Shown: positions 47,750 through 56,229, counted from the stretch's first letter. The stretch is 64,000 nt of DNA from Mesorhizobium sp. B2-1-1 (GCF_006442975.2 NZ_CP083954.1:682001-746000); one strand, 5' to 3'. A program made the numbers and translations. Notes: generated by a model not told the origin, from the sequence alone.

Positions 47750-49483
47750 ATGGACGAGATCGGGCAGACACTCAACGAAACCGCGCGCAAACCGACCCAT
47801 GGGCCGGCAAAGCCGACTTTTTCCGAACTGTTCACACCGAAACTGGTGACGGTCTGGCGCGAAGGCTACAGGCTCGAACATCTCAGGGCCGATGCCATTG
47901 CCGGGCTGACCGTCGCCATCGTCGCCTTGCCGCTGTCGATGGCAATCGCCATCGCATCAGGGGTGACGCCGGAGCGCGGGCTCTACACATCGATCATCGG
48001 CGGCTTCATCATCTCGGCGTTCGGCGGCAGCCGTTTCCAGATCGGCGGCCCCGCGGGCGCCTTCATCGTGCTGGTGGCGGCGACGGTCGCGCGGGTCGGC
48101 GTGGACGGGCTGTTGCTGGCGACGATGATGGCCGGCATCTTCCTCATCGCCATCGGCTATCTGCGGCTCGGCACCTACATAAAGTTCATTCCCTATCCGG
48201 TGACGGTCGGCTTTACCGCCGGTATCGCCGTCATCATCTTCTCGGGCCAGATCGTCGAACTGTTCGGGCTGAAGCTCGCCGGCAAGGAGCCAGGCCCGCT
48301 GGTGCCGAAGCTGACGGCGATCGGCGAGGCGGCCGGCACGATCAATCTCGCGGCGACCTTCGTGGCGGTGCTGACAATCGCAACCATCGCTTTCCTGAAG
48401 CGCTGGCGGCCGAAATGGCCGGCGATGTTGATCGCCATCGGTCTGGCGTCGCTCGCGGTGGCGCTGTTTGCGCTGCCGGCCGAGACGATCGGCACGCGCT
48501 TTGGCGGGATCCCGCGCAGCCTGCAATGGCCGGCGCTTCCCCCCGTCAGCCTCGACAGGATGATCGACGTGCTGCCGGACGCCATCGCCTTCGCGTTGCT
48601 AGGCGCCATCGAATCCTTGCTGTCGGCCGTCGTCGCCGACGGCATGACCGGCCGCCGGCACCGTTCCAACTGCGAACTGGTGGCGCAAGGCTTCGCCAAC
48701 ATCGCCTCGGCCCTGTTCGGCGGCATCTGCACCACCGGCACCATTGCCCGTACCGCCACCAATGTGCGGGCCGGCGCGCACGGGCCGGTTTCGGGCATGA
48801 TCCACTCCATGATCCTGCTCGTCCTGATGCTGGCGGCAGCGCCGCTCGCCAGCTACATCCCGCTCTCCGCCCTCGCCGGCGTGCTGGCGGTGGTGTGCTG
48901 GAACATGTTCGAGAAGCAGGCTTTCGCCACGCTGCTGCGCGCCTCGCGCGGCGATGCGCTGGTGCTGATGGCCACCTTCCTGATCGTGGTCTTCCGCGAC
49001 TTGACCGAAGGCATCGTTGTCGGCTTCGCGCTGGGCTCGATCCTGTTCATCGACCGCATGGCGAAATCCATCGCCGTCGAGGCCGACCAGACGCTGGTGC
49101 CTGAGGACGTCGCCGACCGCGAGAGCGTCTATGATTCCAGGGACGCGACCGACGCCGACACCGTCGTCTACCGCATCACCGGCGCATTCTTCTTCGGCGC
49201 CGCTTCGACCGTCGGCGCGGTGCTCGACCGCATCGCCGACCAGCGCAAGAACTTCATCCTCGACTGCTCGGCGGTGCCGTTCTTCGATTCGACCGCGGCC
49301 AATGTCATTGAGGGTGCGGCGCACAAGGCCAGGCGCGCCGGCGTGCGCTTTGTCATATCTGGCGCTTCGCCGCAGACAAGACGCACGCTGATCAACCACG
49401 GCCTCAAGCGCCCGCTGGTGACCTACGCCGCCTCGATCCGGGCAGCGCAGGCGCAGTTGGAGGGGAAGAGGGCAGCGCAGTAG
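47750..49483 (+). CDS. SulP-family anion transporter with STAS domain
   Basis: ATG 47750 (GGAAG upstream) gives 577 residues; a GTG at 47735 would add five. The membrane part has the SulP opening DAIAGLTVAIVALPLSMAIA and the substrate-loop region with TGTIARTATNVRAGA. The C-terminal STAS domain (about 460-560) contains FFDSTAANVIEG, the usual regulatory segment. It imports sulfate, bicarbonate or a related anion; the exact ion is not decidable. It follows the xre gene. Confidence 0.92.
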   Translation: MDEIGQTLNETARKPTHGPAKPTFSELFTPKLVTVWREGYRLEHLRADAIAGLTVAIVALPLSMAIAIASGVTPERGLYTSIIGGFIISAFGGSRFQIGGPAGAFIVLVAATVARVGVDGLLLATMMAGIFLIAIGYLRLGTYIKFIPYPVTVGFTAGIAVIIFSGQIVELFGLKLAGKEPGPLVPKLTAIGEAAGTINLAATFVAVLTIATIAFLKRWRPKWPAMLIAIGLASLAVALFALPAETIGTRFGGIPRSLQWPALPPVSLDRMIDVLPDAIAFALLGAIESLLSAVVADGMTGRRHRSNCELVAQGFANIASALFGGICTTGTIARTATNVRAGAHGPVSGMIHSMILLVLMLAAAPLASYIPLSALAGVLAVVCWNMFEKQAFATLLRASRGDALVLMATFLIVVFRDLTEGIVVGFALGSILFIDRMAKSIAVEADQTLVPEDVADRESVYDSRDATDADTVVYRITGAFFFGAASTVGAVLDRIADQRKNFILDCSAVPFFDSTAANVIEGAAHKARRAGVRFVISGASPQTRRTLINHGLKRPLVTYAASIRAAQAQLEGKRAAQ

Positions 49484-49523
49484 CTTGCATTCTGCTTTCT
49501 TCCAACGCGCCGGGAAGCACCTC

Positions 49524-50159
49524 TCATGGATTGAGCGATCGTGAACCGCTGACAAACGGACTTCCCCGGACGTAAAATCGCAGCAGGCGGTCGGCATCCT
49601 TCGAAATGCCGATCCGAACGCTCTGCCCGATTTCGCCGGGGTCGCGGCCATCGCTTGCAAGCCATAGAGGGCCTTCCCGGCAAAGATCGAGCCCGTCGAG
49701 CGAACGGTCGATCCGCAACGCCATGGCGAGCCTTCCCGGTCCTCGCGCCAGGTCACGCAGGCGCTCGATGCCGCGATTGAGCCGCATGATCGAAATGCCG
49801 TCGAGCGGCTCGAGTGCCCTGATCAGGACGCCGGTTCCGATGCCGGGCATCTCGCTCGAGACATTCAGCATGTATGAGATGCCGTAGGCGAGATAGACAT
49901 AGGCATGCCCGCACTCGAGGAACAGCGAGCGATTGCGCGGGGTCATTCCCCTGAAGCCGTGCCCGGCAGCATCGCCGGCGACATACGCCTCGGTCTCGAC
50001 GATGCGGCCGCTGGCAATGCCTTCGGGCAATTCCCGGACCACGATCTTGCCGATGAGATAGCGCGCGAGAGCGGCCGTATCGTGCGGCAGTTCCGAGCGG
50101 GCGAGCGGGCGGCGGACGACCATCCTCATGGCGGCTGGTTTTAGATCCGCCCGGCCCAT
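49524..50159 (-). CDS. DNA-3-methyladenine glycosylase (AAG/MPG type)
   Basis: The protein has 211 residues. It excises alkylated and deaminated purines in base-excision repair. Signature blocks are present: IVETEAYVAGDAAGHGFRG (the E acts as general base), FLECGHAYVYLAYG, and ARGPGRLAMAL. ATG 50129 is an alternative start. The gene is monocistronic and not linked here to other repair genes. Confidence 0.92.
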   Translation of the reverse strand: MGRADLKPAAMRMVVRRPLARSELPHDTAALARYLIGKIVVRELPEGIASGRIVETEAYVAGDAAGHGFRGMTPRNRSLFLECGHAYVYLAYGISYMLNVSSEMPGIGTGVLIRALEPLDGISIMRLNRGIERLRDLARGPGRLAMALRIDRSLDGLDLCREGPLWLASDGRDPGEIGQSVRIGISKDADRLLRFYVRGSPFVSGSRSLNP

Positions 50160-50201
50160 GTGGCAAAGACTCTCGTGAGTCCGCTCGGGATATCTGGCTT
50201 C

Positions 50202-50321
50202 TCAATCGAGCTTCAGCGCCGCGACTTCGCCCTCGTTCATCAGGGGGGCATAGAGGATCGACTTGCCGTCGGTGCGGATGCCGGTGCGCGAATGGAGGGC
50301 CAGCCCCTGCCCGCGAGCCAT
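50202..50321 (-). CDS. Possible 39-residue ORF or gene remnant
   Basis: ATG 50321 to TGA 50202. The residue string (MARGQGLALHSRT, TDGKSILYAPLMNEG, then EVAALKLD) reads like a natural protein tail and not like a random GC-rich frame. It could be a true microprotein or the stub of a lost gene. No family is recognised, and no ribosome site is clear. Confidence 0.3.
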   Translation of the reverse strand: MARGQGLALHSRTGIRTDGKSILYAPLMNEGEVAALKLD

Positions 50322-50363
50322 CCAAGGCGAATGACCGCATGACCGGCGATTAATGCCCTCGCG

Positions 50364-51302
50364 TCACCTCGCCGCCAATTCCTCCGCGGGCGGAGCGCCG
50401 GCAAGATCGTCGCGCGCCTTGCGGGCCAGCTTCTTCGTCGAGCGCCTGGGACTGTCGCCGAACAGTTCGGCCGCCTCGGCAAGGCAGGATTTCCTCAGGC
50501 TCTTTTCGGAATGCTTCAGGAGTTTGCCAAGGAGTTTCGTATCCCCGGGCGGTCCAAGCGGCTCGCCGCCGGCCTCCAGCATCGCCCGCATGACGAAGAC
50601 GTCGTGCAGTTCGCCGAGTTGCTCTGCGAGCTTGTCGACCGCCTTGCGACGAGCCTTGATTGGCGTCGGCCACAGGCGGCCGAGCAGCGACAGATGCATG
50701 CTGTGGGTCTTGGCCGCCTTGCGCAGGTCGTGGAAATCCTCGGCCCCGCCGCTCGAGGCCGCCTTGTCCAGTGCTTTGCGCGCGCGCCGCAATGTGGCGC
50801 GGGCGCCCTCGGCCAGAATGTCGGCGGCCCGCTCCGGCTGGTCCGGCAAGGACAGGCTGTCGACGCGTTCGAGGCCCTCCTGGCAGGCGGCGATGGCAGC
50901 TTTTATGGCCGCATCGAGACCGGCGCCGGCATGAAGCGCGTGCTGGCGCATCACCAGGCGATCGCGGGCGGGGCCGAGGCCGTGACCGGCGCTTTGCCCC
51001 GGAAAGGCGTCGGCCAGGCGGTCGATCGTCTCGATCAAGGCGGTCGCCTCGCGCGGTCCGGCGAGCAGTGCCGAGACCTGCTTGTAGCACTCGTTCTCCG
51101 TACGGCAGAATGTTTCGTCACCGGAACGAACGAGCTGTAACAAGGCGCGCACGCTCTTCAGTCGTTTGCGGGATTTGTGCAGTCCCTGCTCCGGCTTGTG
51201 ACGCGCCGTGTCGAGATGAGCAAGCGCCTTGCCGATTTCCTCGGCCAGGATACGCCTGACCTCGCCGGTCAGCGGCAGGCGCGGATCAATGCGAAAGCTC
51301 AT
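50364..51302 (-). CDS. CHAD-domain protein
   Basis: The protein has 312 residues, all helical. Two halves each carry the conserved histidine-bearing helices of CHAD: LHKSRKRLKSVRALLQL near residue 42 and FHDLRKAAKTHSMHL near 193. CHAD domains bind inorganic polyphosphate through these basic helices. The start overlaps the stop of the CYTH gene (ATGA), so the two proteins are made together. The CYTH-CHAD pairing fits polyphosphate or triphosphate metabolism. Confidence 0.92.
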   Translation of the reverse strand: MSFRIDPRLPLTGEVRRILAEEIGKALAHLDTARHKPEQGLHKSRKRLKSVRALLQLVRSGDETFCRTENECYKQVSALLAGPREATALIETIDRLADAFPGQSAGHGLGPARDRLVMRQHALHAGAGLDAAIKAAIAACQEGLERVDSLSLPDQPERAADILAEGARATLRRARKALDKAASSGGAEDFHDLRKAAKTHSMHLSLLGRLWPTPIKARRKAVDKLAEQLGELHDVFVMRAMLEAGGEPLGPPGDTKLLGKLLKHSEKSLRKSCLAEAAELFGDSPRRSTKKLARKARDDLAGAPPAEELAAR

Positions 51303-51772
51303 GCGGCGATCTCCGGAATCCCCCCGAGGGCGAGCGACGCGTTGTAGAACTTCTGTTCGCCAGTCACTTCGCGGCCGAGCCAGTCTGGCAGCAGTTCATC
51401 CGGAACATCGTCCGGCGTCTCGAGTTCGGCCATCACAAGCCCCGCCAGCGCGCCGCCGAAGACATCGACTTCGTAGAGATAGCCGCCATGCCTAACATGA
51501 TGACGTGTCTTCTCGATGACACGCCCGATGGCGAAGCCGAGCATCTCCACGGCGTCGGCCAGCGGAATGGGATATTCGAATTCGTCGCGCTCGCGCGCCT
51601 TGCTGCCGAATTTGAGCGTCAGCCTGGCCGAGGCGCCGTCACTGATGCGCACGCGCACCGTGCGTCCCGGCGCAGCGGCGAGATAGAACTGGAGAATGCG
51701 GATGTCCGCCTCGACCAGATCCCGCCATGCCGTGCCGGAGACCAGGAACTTGCGCTCGACTTCCTTGCCCAT
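51299..51772 (-). CDS. CYTH-domain triphosphatase-like protein
   Basis: The protein has 157 residues. The N-terminal E-x-E-x-K metal/triphosphate motif is EVERKFLV. Further tunnel strands are visible (TVRVRISDG, RLTLKFGS, YLYEVDVFGG, VMAELETPDD). CYTH tunnel enzymes hydrolyse inorganic triphosphate or make cAMP/thiamine-type products; short bacterial forms coupled to CHAD are mostly triphosphatases. It is first in the two-gene operon and divergent from the TetR gene. Confidence 0.92.
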   Translation of the reverse strand: MGKEVERKFLVSGTAWRDLVEADIRILQFYLAAAPGRTVRVRISDGASARLTLKFGSKARERDEFEYPIPLADAVEMLGFAIGRVIEKTRHHVRHGGYLYEVDVFGGALAGLVMAELETPDDVPDELLPDWLGREVTGEQKFYNASLALGGIPEIAA

Positions 51773-51828
51773 GGCCGCGCACTAAAGCCCGCGCGGGCCG
51801 GCATGGCAAGCCATGTCCGGGATCGGAT

Positions 51829-51857
51829 TTGACTTTAATCAATCGATTGATTAAAGT
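51829..51857 (+). promoter_or_regulatory. Promoter with 26-bp perfect palindromic operator of the TetR-efflux operon
   Basis: The palindrome spans 51832-51857; its half is ACTTTAATCAATC. TTGACT (51829-51834), a 17-base spacer and TAAAGT (51852-51857) form a promoter that the palindrome covers almost wholly. A bound TetR dimer would block it. The start codon at 51865 lies where transcription should begin. Confidence 0.75.
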
Positions 51858-51864
51858 GTGCCGC

Positions 51865-52554
51865 ATGATCAAGCCGCCCGAAGCCCGAACTCCTCGCCGC
51901 GAGCCGCCCGCCGCGGAGATGACACGTGAAGCCCTGGTCCGCGCGGCGCTCAAGCTGTTCGGACGACAAGGCTTCGACGGCACCTCCACGCGCGAGATCG
52001 CGGCGGAAGCCAAGGCCAATATCGGTTCCATCGCCTATCACTTCGGCAGCAAGGAGGGGCTGCGCCTCGCCGCCGCCGACCATATCGTGGACACCATACA
52101 ATCGGTCGCCGGCCAGGCACTCGGCGAGACGCGGGCGCCGGCAATCGCGAACCCCGAGACGGCGCGGGCACAGCTGTTCGCGGCGCTGGAGCGGATGGTG
52201 GCATTCGTCGTGGCCCAGCCGCAAGCCGGTGAGATCGTGCAGTTCGTGCTGCGCGAGCTCTCGCATCCGACCGCGGCGCTCGACCGCATCTATGACGGCG
52301 TGTTCGAGCCGACGCATCGGCGCCTGTGCCTGCTCTGGGAACAGGCGACCGGCGAGGCGGCCGAGAGCGAGGCGACCCGGCTCACCGTGTTCACGCTGAT
52401 CGGACAGGTCATCTATTTCCGCATCGGCCGCGAGGCGGTCATGCGCCGCATGGGCTGGCGCGAGATCGGCGCCGCCGAGGCCGCCAAGGTGGCGGCCGTC
52501 ACATCGGACAACCTCAGCGCCATACTGGCCGCCCGGAAGGGATCGAGACGATGA
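51865..52554 (+). CDS. TetR-family regulator, CecR (YbiH)-like
   Basis: ATG 51865 gives 229 residues. The N-terminal helix-turn-helix is plain: VRAALKLFGRQGFDGTSTREIAAEA, then NIGSIAYHFGSKEGL. The C-terminal ligand domain resembles DUF1956/CecR proteins, which in E. coli precede ybhGFSR. No Shine-Dalgarno site is seen, and the promoter geometry suggests a leaderless mRNA. Its stop overlaps the HlyD-type start (ATGA). It is very probably the autorepressor of the operon acting at the upstream palindrome. Confidence 0.88.
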   Translation: MIKPPEARTPRREPPAAEMTREALVRAALKLFGRQGFDGTSTREIAAEAKANIGSIAYHFGSKEGLRLAAADHIVDTIQSVAGQALGETRAPAIANPETARAQLFAALERMVAFVVAQPQAGEIVQFVLRELSHPTAALDRIYDGVFEPTHRRLCLLWEQATGEAAESEATRLTVFTLIGQVIYFRIGREAVMRRMGWREIGAAEAAKVAAVTSDNLSAILAARKGSRR

Positions 52555-53504
52555 GCTTTCTTTGTTCGCTGCCGCTTGCCGCTCAACTCTTCGGCGCCTG
52601 CGCACCGGCTTCTCCGCTGGCCGTCGGCTATGTCGAAGGCGACTATGTGCTGCTGGCGCCGATCGAGGTGGCGCAGGTCGAGACCGTCGCGGTCAAGCGC
52701 GGCGATCGCGTCACATCGGGCACCACGATCGTGACGCTGGAAAACGCCGACGCGAAAATCGCGGTCGCACAGGCCACGGCAAGTCTCGCCCAGGCGCGGG
52801 CGCAGCTTGCCGATCTGCAGGTGGGCAAGCGGCCGGAAGAAATCGCCGCCCTCAAGGCCCAGGTCGACATGGCCAAGGCGCAGGCTGACGATGCCAGACG
52901 CAAATACGACCGCGCTGCCGACCTCTTCAAGCGCGGCACCGGCACGCAGGCCGACTACGACACCGCCTCGGCCACGCTGGAGACGGCCAACGCGCAGGTC
53001 GGACAGGCGCAGGCCAATCTCGCCGCCGGCGGCCTGCCGGCGCGTCCCGAGACGATCAAGGCCGCCGAAAGTCAGGTCAAGCAGGCACAGGCCGCGCTCG
53101 ACCAAGCGGCGTGGCGGCTATCCAAGCGCACCCTGGCGGCCCCTTCTCCGGGCCGCGTCAGCGACGTCATTCGCAATCCGGGCGACACGGCAGGGCCGAC
53201 CGCGCCCGTCATCTCCGTGCTGCCCGACGGCGCGGTGAAGCTCAGCGTCTATATACCCGAAGCCGCCTTCTCCTCGGTCAAGGTCGGCACTTTGCTCCGC
53301 GTCCATTGCGACGGTTGCGGCCCGGATGTGAAGGCGCGCGTCAGCTATGTCTCGCCCGATCCGGAATTCACTCCGCCGGTGATCTATTCGCTGGAGAACC
53401 GGCAGAAGCTGGTCTACCTCGTCGAGGCGCGGCCGGAGGGCGGCGCCGGCGCCTTGCAGCCGGGCCAGATCGTCGACGTCGAGCTGGCGGTTTCAGGAAA
53501 ATGA
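52551..53504 (+). CDS. HlyD/YbhG-type membrane-fusion protein
   Basis: The protein has 317 residues. A short N-terminal hydrophobic segment (LPLAAQLFGACA) includes a cysteine that might act as a lipobox; a membrane anchor or lipoprotein is possible. The biotinyl-lipoyl-like halves surround a long helical hairpin rich in A/Q/E (about 65-190; VAQATASLAQARAQLADLQ and similar). It links the inner-membrane ABC-2 pump to an outer-membrane channel. It is coupled by ATGA overlaps on both sides. Confidence 0.88.
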   Translation: MSFLCSLPLAAQLFGACAPASPLAVGYVEGDYVLLAPIEVAQVETVAVKRGDRVTSGTTIVTLENADAKIAVAQATASLAQARAQLADLQVGKRPEEIAALKAQVDMAKAQADDARRKYDRAADLFKRGTGTQADYDTASATLETANAQVGQAQANLAAGGLPARPETIKAAESQVKQAQAALDQAAWRLSKRTLAAPSPGRVSDVIRNPGDTAGPTAPVISVLPDGAVKLSVYIPEAAFSSVKVGTLLRVHCDGCGPDVKARVSYVSPDPEFTPPVIYSLENRQKLVYLVEARPEGGAGALQPGQIVDVELAVSGK

Positions 53505-54421
53505 ACGTCATCGACGTGCACGGCCTGGTCAAGCGCTTCGGCGACAAAACCGTCGTCGACCATGTCACGATGACGGTGGCGGAAGGCGAGATCGTCGGCT
53601 TCCTCGGCCCCAACGGCTCGGGCAAGACCACCACCATCCGCATCATGTGCGGGCTGCTGACCCCGGACGAGGGCGAAGGCACAGTGCTGGGTTTCGACAT
53701 CCTCACCGACAGCCTGCGCATCAAGCGCGAGGTCGGCTACATGACGCAGAAATTCTCGTTCTACGAGGATCTGACGATCGGCGAGAACCTGGAATTCGTG
53801 GCGCGGCTCTACCGGCTGAAGCCGGTCGAGGAGCATGTCGCCAGGACCCTGGAGGACCTCGGCCTGACGACACGCCGCAACCAGCTCGCCGGGACGCTGT
53901 CGGGCGGCTGGAAGCAGCGGCTGGCGCTGGCCGCTTGCATCATGCACAAGCCCAAGCTGCTTCTGCTCGACGAGCCGACGGCCGGCGTCGACCCCAAGGC
54001 GCGGCGCGAGTTCTGGGACGAGATCCACCGGCTGGCGAGCGGCGGGCTGACCGTGCTGGTCTCCACCCACTACATGGACGAGGCCGAGCGTTGCCACCGC
54101 ATCAGCTATATCTCCTACGGCAAGATGCTGGCGACGGGCACCGTCGCCGAGGTGGTCAGGAATGCCGGCCTGACCACTTTCGTCCTGCAGGGCCCGCGCC
54201 TCGACCAGGTGGCGCAAGCGCTCGAAGGCCGGCCGGGCGTCGACCAGGTGGCGCCGTTCGGCGCGACGCTGCATGTCGTGGGAGCCGACAGGAAGAAGCT
54301 GGAGACGGCGCTGGCCGATGTCGAGAAGGAGCACAAGGGCGTGACGGTGGCGCCGGGCGAAACCAGCCTCGAGGACGTCTTCATCCAGTTCATGTCCGGC
54401 TCGAAGGACAACATGGCATGA
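53501..54421 (+). CDS. ABC-2 efflux pump, ATP-binding protein (YbhF-like, single domain)
   Basis: The protein has 306 residues. Walker A is GPNGSGKTTT (about 34-43), the Q-loop is in YMTQKFSFYEDLT, the signature is LSGGWKQRL, Walker B is LLLLDEPTAG, and the switch histidine is STHYMDEAERC. E. coli YbhF has two fused nucleotide-binding domains; here there is one. It drives export of drugs or other hydrophobic compounds. It is coupled to the permease by an ATGA overlap. Confidence 0.9.
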   Translation: MNVIDVHGLVKRFGDKTVVDHVTMTVAEGEIVGFLGPNGSGKTTTIRIMCGLLTPDEGEGTVLGFDILTDSLRIKREVGYMTQKFSFYEDLTIGENLEFVARLYRLKPVEEHVARTLEDLGLTTRRNQLAGTLSGGWKQRLALAACIMHKPKLLLLDEPTAGVDPKARREFWDEIHRLASGGLTVLVSTHYMDEAERCHRISYISYGKMLATGTVAEVVRNAGLTTFVLQGPRLDQVAQALEGRPGVDQVAPFGATLHVVGADRKKLETALADVEKEHKGVTVAPGETSLEDVFIQFMSGSKDNMA

Positions 54422-55554
54422 ACGCGGTCTTCTCCTTCGCCCGGCTCGGCGCGCTGCTGATCAAGGAGTTCATCCAGATGCGCCGCGACCGCATCACCTT
54501 CGCCATGATGCTGGGCGTGCCGCTGATACAGCTGGTGCTGTTCGGCTACGCCATCAACAACGACCCGAAGAGCCTGCCGGCGGCACTCGTGGCGACGAGC
54601 AGCGATCCCTATACGCGCGCCATGATCTCGGCACTGCAGACCACCGGCTACTACCGTTTCGACCATGTGGCGCAAAGTGCCGAGGAGGCCGAATTCCTGA
54701 TGGCGCGCGGTGACGTCGCCTTCGTCGTCACCATTCCGGCCGATTTCGCGCGGCGGGTGGAGCGCGGCGACAATCCGCAGATCCTGATCGAGGCCGACGC
54801 CACCGACCCGGCGGTTGCCAGCGGCGCCATCTCGACGCTCAGCACCGTCGCCGGCCAGGCGCTGCTTCGAGCGCAAGGCATGCAGGAGGCCGCCGCCGAG
54901 GCAGCCCGGGGCCAGCTCGATGTGGTCGTGCACCGGCGCTACAATCCGGAGGGCATCTCGCAATACAACATCGTCCCCGGCCTGCTCGGCGTCATCCTGC
55001 AGATGACGATGGTGATGATGACCTCGATCGCGCTGACGCGCGAGACAGAGCGCGGCACGATGGAGAACCTGCTCGCCATGCCGTCCAGCCCGCTCGAGAT
55101 CATGCTGGGCAAGGTGCTGCCCTATCTGGCGGTCGGCGCGGTTCAGGTCGTGGTGGTGCTGGCGGCGTCGAAGCTTCTGTTCGCCATCCCCTTTACGGGG
55201 TCGATGACGCTGCTCTTGTCGGCGGTGCTGGTGTTCGTGCTGTCCCTGGTGCTGCTCGGCTACACGATCTCGACCGTTGCGCGGACGCAGATGCAGGCCT
55301 TGCAGCTCACCTTCTTCTTCTTCCTGCCGTCGATCATGCTTTCGGGTTTCATGTTTCCCTATCGCGGCATGCCGGGCTGGGCGCAGATCTTTGGCGAGAT
55401 CTTTCCCCTGACGCATTTCCTGCGCATTACCCGTGCCGTCATGCTGAAGGGCGCGCAGCTGCCGGCGGTGGCCGTGGAGATCGGCTGGCTGGTGGTGTTC
55501 GTGGCGCTGTTTGCCGGCGTCGCCCTGGTCCGCTTCCGCCGCACGCTGGACTGA
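54418..55554 (+). CDS. ABC-2 efflux pump, permease (YbhS/YbhR-like)
   Basis: The protein has 378 residues. A first helix, a large periplasmic domain (about 45-175) and five more helices form the ABC2_membrane_3 layout. FFFFLPSIMLSGFMFPYRGMP is the typical ABC-2 segment. E. coli has two such permeases (YbhS and YbhR); here only one is present, so it likely dimerises. It is the last gene of the tetR-hlyD-ATPase-permease operon. Confidence 0.9.
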   Translation: MNAVFSFARLGALLIKEFIQMRRDRITFAMMLGVPLIQLVLFGYAINNDPKSLPAALVATSSDPYTRAMISALQTTGYYRFDHVAQSAEEAEFLMARGDVAFVVTIPADFARRVERGDNPQILIEADATDPAVASGAISTLSTVAGQALLRAQGMQEAAAEAARGQLDVVVHRRYNPEGISQYNIVPGLLGVILQMTMVMMTSIALTRETERGTMENLLAMPSSPLEIMLGKVLPYLAVGAVQVVVVLAASKLLFAIPFTGSMTLLLSAVLVFVLSLVLLGYTISTVARTQMQALQLTFFFFLPSIMLSGFMFPYRGMPGWAQIFGEIFPLTHFLRITRAVMLKGAQLPAVAVEIGWLVVFVALFAGVALVRFRRTLD

Positions 55555-55570
55555 AAACAGCCGCTGGGGC

Positions 55571-55598
55571 GGTCCAGGGTTCCATCGAGCCCTGGACC
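55571..55598 (+). terminator. Hairpin after the efflux operon
   Basis: GGTCCAGGG (55571-55579) pairs with CCCTGGACC (55590-55598) over a 10-base loop, 16 bases after the permease stop. No T run follows, so it is only a possible terminator. Confidence 0.5.
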
Positions 55599-55754
55599 CT
55601 CCCGTTGGAACCATGCTTCTGCCCCGGCGTTGTCGATCAGCCTCGCCGCTGCCACTTGCGGGCCAAGACGGCCCCCTCAGTGCAAGCGAAGCCCTTGGCA
55701 TCTCGAGTCCGGCCGGATCATCTGGCGGGATGCGGAATGCCATCAAAACAACGG

Positions 55755-55791
55755 GATAGAGCGCAGACTTGCAAGTGTATTGCGCTCTATC
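55755..55791 (+). promoter_or_regulatory. Nested palindromes upstream of the DUF1236 gene
   Basis: GATAGAGCGCA (55755-55765) and TGCGCTCTATC (55781-55791) are perfect inverted repeats. Inside their 15-base loop lies the palindrome ACTTGCAAGT (55767-55776). The structure ends 20 bases before the start codon and could be an operator or a leader hairpin. Confidence 0.5.
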
Positions 55792-55811
55792 GACCAGCAA
55801 TGGAGGCAATG

Positions 55812-56117
55812 ATGAGACTGTATCTTTCCGCCACCGCGGCCGGGCTTCTGCTAGCCGCCGGCATCGGTGCCGCCGCTGCTCAGGACGTGATCATCGAGCC
55901 GCAGCAGGAGACCGTTATCCGCGAATATGTGCACAAGAAGCCGATCGCCTCGGTCGACCTGCTGGGCGTCCAGCTGGCCATCGGCTCGACCTTGCCGGAC
56001 ACTGTTGAGCTGCATGCGATCGATGTTCCTGATGTGCAGTACCGCTATGTCGTCGTCAACGGTCAGACCGTCCTCGTCGATCCCGGAACCCGTCGCATCG
56101 TGAAAGTCATCGACTGA
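55812..56117 (+). CDS. DUF1236 secreted protein
   Basis: ATG 55812 has GGAGG five bases upstream; 101 residues. A signal peptide (AGLLLAAGIGAAAA) is followed by the DUF1236 pattern: REYV-x-K-K-P, VGTTLP-like text here as LAIGSTLP, and a C-terminal YRYVVVNGQTVLVDPGTRRIVKVI. The family is abundant in Rhizobiales and its role is not established. Expression may be under the nested palindromes directly upstream. Confidence 0.85.
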   Translation: MRLYLSATAAGLLLAAGIGAAAAQDVIIEPQQETVIREYVHKKPIASVDLLGVQLAIGSTLPDTVELHAIDVPDVQYRYVVVNGQTVLVDPGTRRIVKVID

Positions 56118-56146
56118 CGGCACCGTCATCAGCTGACGGGCACTGG

Positions 56147-56189
56147 GCAATTCCAGGAAAAGTGCGCAGCGGTTTCCATCCGGAATTGC
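56147..56189. repeat. GCAATTCCAG...CGGAATTGC palindromic repeat
   Basis: The arms GCAATTCCAG (56147-56156) and CGGAATTGC (56181-56189) match the element at 9375-9418, with a related core AAGTGCGCAGCGGTTTCC. It lies between the stops of the converging DUF1236 and dehydratase genes. Confidence 0.8.
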
Positions 56190-56229
56190 GAAACAACAAG
56201 GCTGCCCGCCCTGCCATGCAGGGCGGGCG

